From: Streptomyces sp. NBC_01788
GTDB lineage: Bacteria; Actinomycetota; Actinomycetes; Streptomycetales; Streptomycetaceae
Direction: 5' to 3'
DNA: 64,000 nt
Assembly (NCBI RefSeq): GCF_035917575.1
Contig: NZ_CP109090.1
Span: 5,890,001 to 5,954,000, forward strand
The translations under genes and the position numbers were made by a program. Below the pieces are notes generated by a model. That model was not told the DNA's origin, did not search any database, and saw nothing but the letters and a program-made list of their open reading frames with translations. Positions 17,214-25,991 of this stretch are shown one piece after another (the stretch's first letter is position 1; every line of letters begins with the position of its first letter).

Positions 17214-17355
17214 CACCGCCTCCTTGCCTCAACGCCCCCGCAAGGGACGCCGTTACGGTGCGCAGCTCCTACTCGCGCGGACAACGCGCCTACAACCGCC
17301 CTTTGTCGCTGCGTCACCACTCGTCGCGCTTTGCGACCGGCAGGGCCGTGTGGGG
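17183..17355. repeat. Copy 1 of a duplicated XRE-gene promoter region
   Basis: About 170 bases spanning the first codons of the XRE gene and its upstream region. They align at roughly three quarters identity, by eye, with 18184-18350. Shared landmarks are CTTGCGCTCAG, CGCAAGNGACGCCGT, TGTCGCTGCGTCAC and TTGCGACC/ATGCGACC. Confidence 0.75.
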
Positions 17356-17447
17356 GCATCCGCGCTGATCGCATGCGGGCTGTCGGTCACGGCTCGTCCC
17401 GGGGAGGAGCCGTGACCGGGCCTCGGAGCCCCGAACGAAATGGGTGC

Positions 17448-18067
17448 TCAGCGGGCGACGGTGGGCGGGGCGAGAGGGGTGATCTCCCTGTCGAAGAAGG
17501 CGTGGAAGTCGTCCCCCCGCTCATACAGAGCGTCGAAGCCGGCTGACGTCTCCCGGATCAGTGTCCGGTCGGTGAAGCGATTGGCTCCCGCGCGTTCCCG
17601 TCATCGTCGTAGAGCACCTCGTACATGGCGACATCCCCGAGGATCACCACCTCGGGAACAGGGCGGTCCTTCTCGATGTCCGCGATCTCGCGAGCGTCGA
17701 GCACCCTGATGTTGTCGCCCAGGTCCACACGCAGACGCAGGACGAAGAGCTCCCACTGCACGTAGGGGGTCACCGGGAACTCCACCACGCGAAGGCGACG
17801 CTCCAGAATGCCTAACCGCGCGGCGTCGCGGAACTGCCGTGCGTAGACGTCGCGTTTCTCCTGGGTGAGGGACAGGGCGCGGTCCCATTCCCCGGCGGCG
17901 AAGGCTTCCCAGCTGGCGAACCCGCGTTCTTTGAAGTTCTGCCCTCGTTCGAGCTTGTTCAGATGGTGAATTCCGCTCTCGTAGACGCGACGGAAATCCG
18001 CGTGATACGCGGGACGATTCATGCGTTCGAAGGTTCCGCTCGGGAAGGAGTCAAACATTCGGGACAT
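17448..18067 (-). pseudogene. DUF6879-family protein gene, frameshifted near its 3' end
   Basis: The open frame gives 169 residues (to 17558) and ends in an atypical tail REPIASPTGH. Adding one G to the CCC run at 17587-17589 (a G run on the coding strand) restores a family-like C-terminus beginning ANRFTDRTLIRE and ending LAPPTVAR at 17448, about 206 residues in all. The N-terminal and central parts (FKERGFASWEAF, PYVQWEL, PEVVILGDVAMYEVLYDD) look like DUF6879 proteins, which accompany XRE/DUF397 loci. Codon 85 is TTA, the rare leucine codon read by the bldA tRNA. Either a real mutation or a base-calling error could explain the shift. Confidence 0.72.
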
Positions 18068-18183
18068 CCGGTTTCGCTGCGATGAGTATGTTCCTCGGCG
18101 GGATTACATCGGGGCAGTGGCGTCCGCGGAAGCACGCGGGTGAACGTCCCGGAGCCCAAGGGTGTCCGGACGGACTGCCGCCA

Positions 18184-18350
18184 CCACACCCTTGCGCTCA
18201 GCCAAGTCCACCACCGCCTCTCCCGCTCAACGCCCCGCAAGAGACGCCGTCACGGCGCGCAGCTCTGACTCGTGCCGGCAGAGTGCGTACAGCCGCCTCC
18301 TGTCGCTGCGTCACTACTGGTCACGCTATGCGACCGACGGGACCGTGAGG
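18184..18350. repeat. Copy 2 of the duplicated XRE-gene promoter region
   Basis: This ends directly at the start of the ATPase gene. Its left end still encodes, on the minus strand, a remnant (AERKG) of the N-terminal codons of the XRE gene. So the ATPase and an XRE gene were probably once divergent neighbours sharing this region. Confidence 0.75.
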
Positions 18351-18353
18351 GGC

Positions 18354-18872
18354 GTGACGACGAAACCCATCAATCCCACCGACGCCGCCCAACCCGCCAC
18401 CATTTACGCCCCTTTGCAGGCTGACTCACCCTCGCCCCAGCCCCGCACCTTCGAGATGCGCTTCACCTCCACACCCCGCGGAGCCCGTCTCGCCCGCCGC
18501 CTCGCGGCCGTCCGTCTGGATGCCTGGGGGATCCCGTACGGCACCGACCCGCACGACGCGATCGTGCTGATCGTCGCCGAGCTCACCGCGAACGCCGTAC
18601 AACACGGCCATGTCCCCGGCCGGGACTTCCACCTCAGCCTCCACGCGACCCCCGACGGCCGCACGATCCGCGTCGAGGTCACCGACACCCGCGCCGAACG
18701 CCACCCCCGCCGCCCCACCGCCCTGGAGGAGGCCGACGGCGCCGACGAGGCCGGCCGCGGGCTGCTCCTCGTATCGCGGCTCGCGACCTGCTGGGACTGG
18801 CACCCACGCCCGGACGGCCCGGGAAAGACCGTTTGGGCGGAGTACACGCTGCCGTCCTGGCCCCAGGGGTGA
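18354..18872 (+). CDS. Anti-sigma-factor-type ATP-binding protein (HATPase, RsbW-like)
   Basis: This 172-residue single-domain HATPase_c protein is of the kind abundant in Streptomyces. It has an N-box in VLIVAELTANAVQHGH (about 61-76) and the G-box GRGLLLVSRL (about 137-146), then the usual WDWHP and TVWAEYTL end. Such proteins bind ATP and often act as anti-sigma kinases or as partners of XRE/DUF397 modules. The GTG at 18354 is chosen because a GAGGG site precedes it; the upstream in-frame extension falls in the duplicated promoter. The next small gene overlaps its stop (GTGA). Confidence 0.88.
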   Translation: MTTKPINPTDAAQPATIYAPLQADSPSPQPRTFEMRFTSTPRGARLARRLAAVRLDAWGIPYGTDPHDAIVLIVAELTANAVQHGHVPGRDFHLSLHATPDGRTIRVEVTDTRAERHPRRPTALEEADGADEAGRGLLLVSRLATCWDWHPRPDGPGKTVWAEYTLPSWPQG

Positions 18873-19042
18873 ACAGTCCCGGCGCGCACCGCGCGAAGGG
18901 CGAGGGCGCCGAGCGTGCGGCTCACGCCGAGCAGGCACGCGCCGCTCTGCGGGAGTGGAACGGCTACGCCCCCGATGTGAGTGAGCAGGCCGCTTTGGAC
19001 GCCGAGTTGGACAGACGGATCGGTGAGGCGAGGGCAACGTGA
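18869..19042 (+). CDS. Small charged protein coupled to the HATPase gene
   Basis: This is 57 residues from a GTG that overlaps the ATPase stop by 4 bases. It is Ala/Glu/Arg-rich and helical (AEQARAALREWNGYAPDVSEQAALDAELDRRIGE) with no cysteine or membrane segment. Tight coupling suggests it works with the ATPase, perhaps as an antagonist or stabiliser; that is inference. I do not recognise a family. Confidence 0.6.
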   Translation: MNSPGAHRAKGEGAERAAHAEQARAALREWNGYAPDVSEQAALDAELDRRIGEARAT

Positions 19043-19126
19043 CCAATCACCGGCTCGACGCGAACGGACAGCCCCGACAGCCCCACCCGCCCTCGGAGCG
19101 GCCCCTGCCGCTCCATCAACTCTCCT

Positions 19127-19142
19127 GATAACCAGGGTTATC
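19127..19142. promoter_or_regulatory. Palindrome GATAACC-AG-GGTTATC
   Basis: A perfect 7-bp inverted repeat with a 2-nt spacer, 137 bases before the Rad50-like gene. It shares its GATAACC half-site with the palindrome at 15521-15538 and is probably an operator. Confidence 0.5.
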
Positions 19143-19278
19143 GAGTAGCAGGTCCCGAAAGAGGCCTGACCGTTCCTACGGTTCCGTCCATCGACAGGCA
19201 CCCGGCGGCCCAGCCGCCGCCCCCGCCTGTCGGTGCTCGCCCCTTCCACGTCAGTACGGGAATCACGGGAGACACCTC

Positions 19279-21667
19279 ATGGACGACGCTACCGACCAGA
19301 ACCCCGACCACGCACTGCCGCTGCCCGAGCTGGTGGAGGCCCGGCTGGCCGACGACCGGAAGCTCGCCGAGCCGGTGAAGGCCCTCATCCGCGAGGCACT
19401 GGGCGACCCCGGGAACACCGAAGACGGCGCGCGCACCTCCACAGGCCCCCTCTACCTCGGCAAGGTCACCGTCACCGGCTTCCGCGGCGTCGGCTCGGAG
19501 ACCCGGCTGAAGCTGCGGCCCAAGCCCGGAGTCACCCTCGTCGTCGGACGCAACGGCTCCGGCAAGTCGAGCATCGCCGAGGCCGTCGAGACCCTGTTCA
19601 CCGGAACCAACGCCCACTGCTCGGGACAGCACCCGAGCCACGCCGTCCGCTGGCGCAACCTGCACCAGGGAGAACAGACCGTCGTCGAGGCCAAGCTGGC
19701 CGTCGAGGGCGACCCGTCGCCGAGCACCCTCACCCGCACCTGGACCGGCGACACCTTCAGCGACTCCGAGGCCGTGCTCAGGCGGCCGGGCCACGGCACC
19801 GTGCCGCTGGAACAGGCCGGCTGGGAGCAGGCGACCCGCGCCTACCGCCCCTTCCTGTCCTACGCCGACCTGGACAACCTGATCAACGGCAAGCCGTCGG
19901 AGATGTACGACAACATCGCCGCGATCCTCGGACTCGACCACCTCAACGCCGCCGCACGACGGCTGACGGCAGTGAAGAGGGAACTCGACGCCGCCGTGAA
20001 CGCCGAGAAGGACAAGAAGCCGGTCCTCCACGCGGCCCTGGAAGGGCGGGCCCGACCACGCCGTACTCGACGCCCTGATCACCGGCGCGCCCACATCCGA
20101 CGAGGGCCGGCTGCGGGAGGCACGACTGGAGGCCACCGCCGAGACCGAGGGACCCGACCTCGACCGGGTCGGGGACGCCGTCGACACGTTGCGGAAGGCC
20201 GTCGCCGACCTCGACGAGCTGAAGGGCACCGCGGCCGCGGACGCCCACGACAGGGCCGAACTGCTCCAGGCTGCCCTGATGCACAGCGACCGCCACGCCG
20301 ACGACACGGCATGCCCGGTCTGCGGCACGGAACAGGTCCTGGACCGGGAGTGGGCCACGCGCGCCGAGGCACAGATCGCCGCCCTCCTCCGCGAGGCCGA
20401 AGCCGTACGCGAGGCCGAGGCCCGCCTGCGGAGCGCGATCCGCGCACTGCACAACCTGGTCCTCCCACCGAGGGAGATCCCGGCCGTGCTCGCCGAGCCG
20501 TGGGAGGCCTGGGGCGACTGCCGGCGGATCGCCGACCCCGCCGAACTCGCCGAGCGCGCGCTCAGGGCGGCGGTGACGCTGGCGGACGCATGCGCGATCG
20601 TGGCCGGTGCGGCACGCGAGGAACTGGCGGCCAAGGACGAACGCTGGCACGCGGTCGTCGGCCTGCTCGCCGAGTGGACGAAGCTCTCCCGGGAGGCCGC
20701 GGCCGCCAAGCCTCGCAGGACCGAGGTCAACGCGGCCCTCACCTGGCTCAAGAAGCTCACGACCGAGATCCGCGACCTCCGCGTCGACGCCTTCGCCGGC
20801 CACACACAGCGCATCTGGGAGCGGCTGCGCCAGCAGAGCAGCGTCGACCTGACCCACGTGGGCCTGCACGGCAGCGAGAGGGCCGCCGTACGCAAGCTGA
20901 TCATGGACGTCACCGTCGACGACACCGAGGCCCCCGCCCTGGGCGTCATGAGCCAGGGCGAGTTGCACTCGCTCGCGCTCTCCCTCTTCCTGCCCCGCGC
21001 CGCCACGGCCGACAGCCCCTTCGGGTTCGTCGTCATCGACGACCCCGTGCAGTCCATGGACCCGGCGAAGGTCGACGGCCTGGCCCAGGTCCTCGACGAA
21101 CTCGGCCGCGACCGGCAGGTGATCGTCTTCACCCACGACACCCGGCTCCCGCACGCCTTCCGCAGCCAGGGCCTGCCGGTGACCGTGCTGAAGGTCGAGC
21201 GCGGCGAGAAGTCCAAGGTGCACGTCACCTCCGAGACCGACCCGGTCAAGGAGACCATCGACGACGCCATGGCCCTCGCCCATACCAAGAACTGTCCCGA
21301 GACGGCGCTGCGCCACGTTCTGCCGTCACTGTGCCGGGAGGCCCTGACGACGGCGATCGTCGAAGCGGCCTGGATCCGCCGGAGCCGTACCGGCCGGTCC
21401 GCCGAGCGCCTTCAGGCCGCCATCGACGCGACCGAGAGGCTCATCCCGCTCGCGTCCTTCGCGCTCTTCGACGACGGCCTCGTCCACCCCGACGAGGAGG
21501 TCCGAAGCCGGCTCCGCTCCCTTTACGGCGACGAGGGCACGACCCTGATCCACCAGTGCCAACAGGGCGCCCACCCCGGCGGGTTCCTTCCGCGGGACCC
21601 GGTCGCCTTCGTCAGGAGGGTCGAGACCCTCGCCACCCGGATCCGCACGCCGGAGGTGCAGGCCTGA
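19279..21667 (+). pseudogene. Rad50/SMC-like zinc-hook ATPase, interrupted by a single-base frameshift
   Basis: The first 257 codons run in one frame and the rest in the next. One surplus G near 20044 (AAGGGCGGG where AAGGCGGG keeps the frame) accounts for this; the repaired protein is about 795 residues. Features of the repaired protein are Walker A GRNGSGKS (90-97), a zinc hook CPVC (345-348) inside helical arms, signature-like MSQGELHSLAL, Walker B FGFVVIDDP (about 580-588) and the switch FTHDTRLPHAF. A roughly 190-residue C-terminal domain of unknown type follows. The layout resembles Rad50 or RloC-type nuclease-linked ATPases of phage defence. The following 138-aa gene starts in its stop codon. 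Pseudogene or base-calling error cannot be separated here. Confidence 0.75.
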
Positions 21668-22083
21668 TGCCCCCCGCCCCCACCGTCGCAGCCCTCCTCG
21701 CGACCGCCGACGACCTCCTCGCCGAACGCCCGGACGGCGACGGCCCGCTGACCCCGACAGGCCGCGACCGCGGTGCGGCCTACGCCCTCCGGATCGCCCT
21801 GGAAATGGCCGTCGACGCGGTCCTCACGGCTCAGGAAGCCGGACTCGTCGCCGTCACCACCCGTGCGAAGCTGCTCTGCCTGCGCCACTACGCCGGCCCC
21901 GTCCGGGCCCGCCGCGTCAACGCCCTCTGGAACCGCCTCAGCGGGGCCTGCAAGTACCACCACGACGAACTCGGCCCGACCCACGTTCAGGTACGCACCT
22001 GGCGCGCAGCCGTCGAGACCCTCGTCACGGAGCTCTCCGAGCCCCACACGGACGTCGGGTTCCCGCAACAGAGGGGCACGTGA
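21667..22083 (+). CDS. Small helical partner of the zinc-hook ATPase
   Basis: This is 138 residues from an ATG that overlaps the ATPase stop (TGATG). It is predominantly helical, with an RIALEMAVDAVL helix, a LCLRHYAG segment and a C-terminal CKYHHDELGPTHVQVRTW motif that looks conserved and His/Asp-rich. There is no clean RxxxxH HEPN motif, signal or membrane helix. Coupling implies stoichiometric expression with the ATPase; it may be an effector, a toxin or a loading factor. I do not recognise the family. Confidence 0.78.
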   Translation: MPPAPTVAALLATADDLLAERPDGDGPLTPTGRDRGAAYALRIALEMAVDAVLTAQEAGLVAVTTRAKLLCLRHYAGPVRARRVNALWNRLSGACKYHHDELGPTHVQVRTWRAAVETLVTELSEPHTDVGFPQQRGT

Positions 22084-22369
22084 ACTCCCGCTCCGCGAAG
22101 GGACACCGACGACCTGAGGCGACGTGCCCACCACGGGAACGGTGGCAACCGGGCCTGACCCGCTGACGCCTCGTACGGCGTGAAAGTTCTGAGAAGGGGA
22201 TCGGGCGTGATGCTGTCTGGCGTACCTCTGTCGGCTGGGAGGGCGGCGACGCCAAGGCGGCTCTGGGTACCGGCTGAGGGATGACCCGGGCAGGCCGGGG
22301 TCACCGCTGAAGAGACCGGTAGGTTTCACCCTTCCGAGTGATCGCCGCGGTCAACACTGGCTGCCGTGC

Positions 22370-23173
22370 TCAACGCGCGCTCCGGATCAGGGTGAACCGG
22401 GCCCCCTCCGGATCCGTCACCGTGGCCACGCGGCCCTGGGTGGTGTCCCGGGAGGGGGTGAGGACCCGGCCGCCCAGAGAGAGAAGGCGTTCGGTCGACT
22501 CGTCGGTGTCGGGGACCTCGAAGTACGTCATCCAGTGCGGGCCCCGGTCGGGGGGCAGGGACCGGCCCACCCCGTGGACTCCGGCGACCGGACGGCCGTC
22601 GAGGTGCAGGGTCACGCGGTCGACGTCGGCGGAGCCGTCCGGCTTCCGTTCGTAGCCGAACAGCCTGGTGTAGAAGGTGGCGGCGCCCGCGCTCTCGTAG
22701 GTCAGCAGCTCGAGCCACACCGGGGTGCCGGGCAGCCCGGCGATCTCCGTACCCGGATGCGGCAGGGCCCGTAAAAGGCCGAAAACCGCGCCCCACGGGT
22801 CGGAGCCGATCGTCAGCCGTCCGATGCCGCCCGCGTCCAACGGGCCCACCCCGATCGTGCCGCCGCACAGCCGTACCGTTTCCGCCGTCAGGTCCACGTC
22901 GTCCGAGGCGAGATACGGCGTCCACGCCGCGGGCAGGCGCCGGCCGGGCGGCAGTTGCCCGATGCCGCCCACCTCGTGGCCGTTCAGCAGGGCCCGCGCG
23001 CAGGGGACCGACCGGCTCGGACCGGGCTGGAACTCCCAGCCGAAGAGGTCCCCGTAGAAGGCCTGCGCGGCGGCCATTCCGTGCACCATCAGGCTCACCC
23101 GGCACGGTGTGCCCGGTCTGTTCCGGGCGGGTGCCCGGCCGTTCGGGACGCCCGGCTCAGGTGCCTCGGTCAT
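22370..23173 (-). CDS. VOC (glyoxalase/bleomycin-resistance fold) protein, two domains
   Basis: This 267-residue protein has two tandem VOC repeats: about 22-140 (VSLMVHGMAAAQAFYGDLFGWEF) and about 145-267 (VWLELLTYESAGAATFYTRLFGYE ... PEGARFTLIRSAR). The family binds metal and small molecules. Similar two-domain proteins are annotated as hydroxylases or resistance proteins, but the substrate is unknown. The ATG at 23173 follows GAGGAGAAGG; a much longer upstream frame is not supported. The 286 bases after the partner gene at 22083 hold nothing recognisable. Confidence 0.85.
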   Translation of the reverse strand: MTEAPEPGVPNGRAPARNRPGTPCRVSLMVHGMAAAQAFYGDLFGWEFQPGPSRSVPCARALLNGHEVGGIGQLPPGRRLPAAWTPYLASDDVDLTAETVRLCGGTIGVGPLDAGGIGRLTIGSDPWGAVFGLLRALPHPGTEIAGLPGTPVWLELLTYESAGAATFYTRLFGYERKPDGSADVDRVTLHLDGRPVAGVHGVGRSLPPDRGPHWMTYFEVPDTDESTERLLSLGGRVLTPSRDTTQGRVATVTDPEGARFTLIRSAR

Positions 23174-23440
23174 CGTCACCTTCTCCTCGGCCTCCAGGGC
23201 CTCTCGACGGCCGCCTCGATTCCGTTCTCCGGACCCCGAGCCGAAGCGCCGGCGAGGCGGGGTCCCGTCCGGAGGGTGCCCGGTGTGCGGTGTCCCGCCC
23301 GTTTCGATGCGTTTACCGAAGGATGTCGATCGGCTGTACAGCATGTGGCCGATCCCGTACGCCTCGTGATCGGAAGTGCCCGGCCGAGCAGAGTAGCCCG
23401 ACGCGGGCGATGCGGCCACCCCGTGCGCGAGGATGGGGCC

Positions 23441-24292
23441 ATGAACGCCATCATCTCCGCACCCGATCTCGCGAACGCCCTCGCGGGGCCGCGGCCGCCC
23501 GTGCTGCTCGACGTCCGCTGGCAGCTCAGCCTGGCCGCGGCGGCCGGCGTGGCGCCCTTCGACGGGCGCGCCGCCCACGCGGCGGGGCACATCCCCGGCG
23601 CCGTCTTCGTCGACCTGGACCGCGAACTGGCCTCGGCGCCGGGCGGAAACGGCCGCCATCCGCTACCCGACCTGGAGGTGTTCGGCGCCGCGATGCGCCG
23701 CGCCGGGGTGTCCGCGGACCGGCCGGTCGTCGTTCACGACGGCGGTCAGGGCTGGGCGGCGGCCCGCGCGTGGTGGCTGCTGCGCTGGACCGGGCACCCC
23801 GACGTGCGGTTCCTGGACGGGGGCCTCGTGGCCTGGGAGGGCCCCCTGGAGACCGCCGTGCCCGAGCCGGCCGAGGGCGACTTCGTGCCGAGGCCCGGCG
23901 CGCTGCCGCTCCTCGACGCCGACGCGGCCGCGGCGCTGGCCCGGTCCGGCGTGCTCTTCGACGCCCGCGCGGGGGAGCGGTACCGGGGCGAGGTGGAGCC
24001 GATCGACCCGGTGGGCGGCCACATCCCGGGCGCGGTGTCCGCGCCGACCACCGAGAACGCGGGCCCGGACGGGAAGTTCCTGCCGGCCGGGGAACTCCGG
24101 GCGCGGTTCGCGGCGTTGGGCGCGGCCGAGGGGCGCGGTGTCGGCGTCTACTGCGGCTCCGGCGTCTCCGCGGCGCACGAGGTGCTGGCGCTTGCCGTCG
24201 CCGGGATCCCGGCGGCCCTGTACGTCGGCTCGTGGTCCGAGTGGTCCTCGGATCCGTCCCGGCCGGTCGCGGTGGGGCCGGACCCGCAGTGA
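23441..24292 (+). CDS. Thiosulfate/3-mercaptopyruvate sulfurtransferase (double rhodanese)
   Basis: This 283-residue protein has two rhodanese domains. The N-terminal inactive one (about 8-135) includes HIPGAVFVDLD, and the C-terminal active one (about 155-275) includes HIPGAVSAP and the catalytic loop YCGSGVSA with Cys238. A CGSGV(T/S)A loop is typical of 3-mercaptopyruvate-type enzymes (SseA). It transfers sulfane sulfur to cyanide or thiols, probably in the cytoplasm. The ATG follows GAGGATGGGG. It is convergent with sepH, with a shared hairpin between them. Confidence 0.92.
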   Translation: MNAIISAPDLANALAGPRPPVLLDVRWQLSLAAAAGVAPFDGRAAHAAGHIPGAVFVDLDRELASAPGGNGRHPLPDLEVFGAAMRRAGVSADRPVVVHDGGQGWAAARAWWLLRWTGHPDVRFLDGGLVAWEGPLETAVPEPAEGDFVPRPGALPLLDADAAAALARSGVLFDARAGERYRGEVEPIDPVGGHIPGAVSAPTTENAGPDGKFLPAGELRARFAALGAAEGRGVGVYCGSGVSAAHEVLALAVAGIPAALYVGSWSEWSSDPSRPVAVGPDPQ

Positions 24293-24398
24293 CGGGTCGT
24301 CAGGTCGCCGGCCGGGGAGATACTCCCAACGAGTGACAGCCGGTCAGCCGGAACCGGTACCGGACCGTCAGGATCCGTTGGCGACGGCGCGCATGGCG

Positions 24399-24427
24399 AA
24401 GGGCCGCACCCGTCGGGTGCGGCCCTT
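24399..24427. terminator. Bidirectional terminator between the rhodanese gene and sepH
   Basis: AAGGGCCGCACCC pairs perfectly with GGGTGCGGCCCTT around a 3-nt loop, and pyrimidines follow on the + strand. It lies between two convergent stops. Confidence 0.85.
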
Positions 24428-24457
24428 CCTCTCGTACAGCCTTGCCACCGCTGCCCG

Positions 24458-25483
24458 TTACTCCTGCTTCTTGCGGCGCGTGCCGAACACGATCTCGTCC
24501 CAGCTCGGCACGGCGGCCCGGCGGCCGGGCCGGACCCCGTCCGCCTCGGCCTGCCGGTCGGTGGCGCCGGTGAGGCGGTCGCGGTGGCTGGTGACGGAGC
24601 GCGGCATGAGGACGTCCGCGTAGGCGGAGCCGGCCGAGGCCGCGGGGGCCGGGGGCTCCTCGGCGACCAGGTCCTCCTCGGGCTCCTCCACGGGTTCCGG
24701 CGCGCGCTCGGGCACCACCAGGTCGCCGCGGAAGCTCGGCACCGCCTCCAGCAGGCTGGTCAGGGTGTCCCGCTCGCCGACGCTCTCCTCGGGGGGTTCG
24801 GGCGCCTGCCCCGGCAGTGCCGGACGGTCGCGGTCCCGGTCGAAGGAGCGCTCGCGCGGCAGACGCGCGATGCGCGGCACGAACGGAAAGCTGGGCTCCG
24901 GGGAGCCGAGGTCGTCGGACTCGCCGATCAGGGCGCGGGCCTCGTCGTCGACGGCCTGCACCAGGCGCCGCGGCGGGTCGTACGTCCAGCTCGCCGAGTG
25001 GGGTTCGCCCGCGACCAGGTAGACCAGCAGGACCTCCCAGGTGCCGTCGTCGCGGCGCCAGGAGTCCCACTGGGCGGTGTCCTTCTCGGCGCCGCGCAGC
25101 AGCAGCCGTTCCTGGACGGTCTCGCCGAGCGGCGGACCGGAGTTCTCGCCGGGGCGGCGGACGGGGGTCTTGCGGGCGCGCTCGGCCATGAAGGCGCGCT
25201 CGGCGAGCACGGGGCCCTCGAAGCGCCGTACCCGGTCGACGGGGATGCCGGCGAGCTGGGCGACCTCTTCCGCGGTCGCGCCCGCTCGTATCCGGGCCTG
25301 GATGTCGCGGGGGCGGAGATGGCTCTCCACCTCGATCTCGATCTGGCCGAGGCGGGGACGGTCGCCGCGTACGGCGGCGCGGAGCCGTTCGTCGATCGGA
25401 AGCGTGTACTCCGTGCTGTCCGCAGCCTTGAGCACCAGCCGTGTGCCGTCATTGGAGACGGCCACGACACGCAGTTCGGGCAT
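24458..25483 (-). CDS. sepH: Septation protein SepH (DUF3071)
   Basis: This 341-residue protein matches actinobacterial SepH. The conserved N-terminal DUF3071 domain (1-about 170; MPELRVVAVSNDG, then a helix-turn-helix ATAEEVAQLAGIPVDRVRRFEGP) is followed by a low-complexity Pro/Glu/Asp region. A conserved C-terminal motif VPSWDEIVFGTRRKK completes it. SepH interacts with FtsZ, favours its assembly and aids sporulation septation in Streptomyces. The ATG is preceded by GGGAGG. It is convergent with the rhodanese gene, with a terminator between them. Confidence 0.95.
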   Translation of the reverse strand: MPELRVVAVSNDGTRLVLKAADSTEYTLPIDERLRAAVRGDRPRLGQIEIEVESHLRPRDIQARIRAGATAEEVAQLAGIPVDRVRRFEGPVLAERAFMAERARKTPVRRPGENSGPPLGETVQERLLLRGAEKDTAQWDSWRRDDGTWEVLLVYLVAGEPHSASWTYDPPRRLVQAVDDEARALIGESDDLGSPEPSFPFVPRIARLPRERSFDRDRDRPALPGQAPEPPEESVGERDTLTSLLEAVPSFRGDLVVPERAPEPVEEPEEDLVAEEPPAPAASAGSAYADVLMPRSVTSHRDRLTGATDRQAEADGVRPGRRAAVPSWDEIVFGTRRKKQE

Positions 25484-25991
25484 GGGGACCTCCCGGGTGG
25501 TGCCTGCCGACGTCACGTGCGTCGCTGCTTCCGCTAGTCGAGTGTGGCCTGCCCGGGTGCAGCCTGCCACAACCTTGCCGAGTTGCCCGGCGTGTCGGGC
25601 ACGGGCCCTGGAACGCCGTTATGGCACGGTTACCTGCTTGCAACGCTAAGTGACCAACACCGTCACCCTGTGCAATCAGCCCCCTCCTGGCGGTCCAGCA
25701 TGGTCCCGGACACCCCGAAGGGAGGCCGGGCCCAGGGCTCATAACGGTACTCCATTCGGGCCACGTGCGTGGATGGGCGCGCCGCCCGAGTTCTGGCCGG
25801 AGGCGGTACTCGGCCGCCCCCGTCCGGCTTCCTCGATCATGCCCGTGGTGAACTTCACTTAATCGCCGCAAACGGAACTATCGCTTTCGTCCGTACGTCC
25901 CTTTCTCGTGCGTTCGGCCGGTCATCTACGAAGGGTGCGGCCCTGCGCGAAAGATGCGGGTGTGTACGGAAAGGGCAGGCAAGGTCCGGTC
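25484..25991. other. Intergenic region upstream of sepH and the 300-aa membrane protein
   Basis: 508 bases between divergent genes, with lower GC around 25850-25900. It should hold the promoters of both genes. I find no hairpin, RNA gene or convincing small frame. Confidence 0.4.

Noticed and set aside
19279..22083. A single 934-codon protein spanning the zinc-hook ATPase and its partner
   Set aside because: The middle of that frame is Arg/Gly/Pro-rich shadow sequence; the conserved ATPase motifs continue in the next frame, and the last 138 codons are a separate gene with its own ATG.
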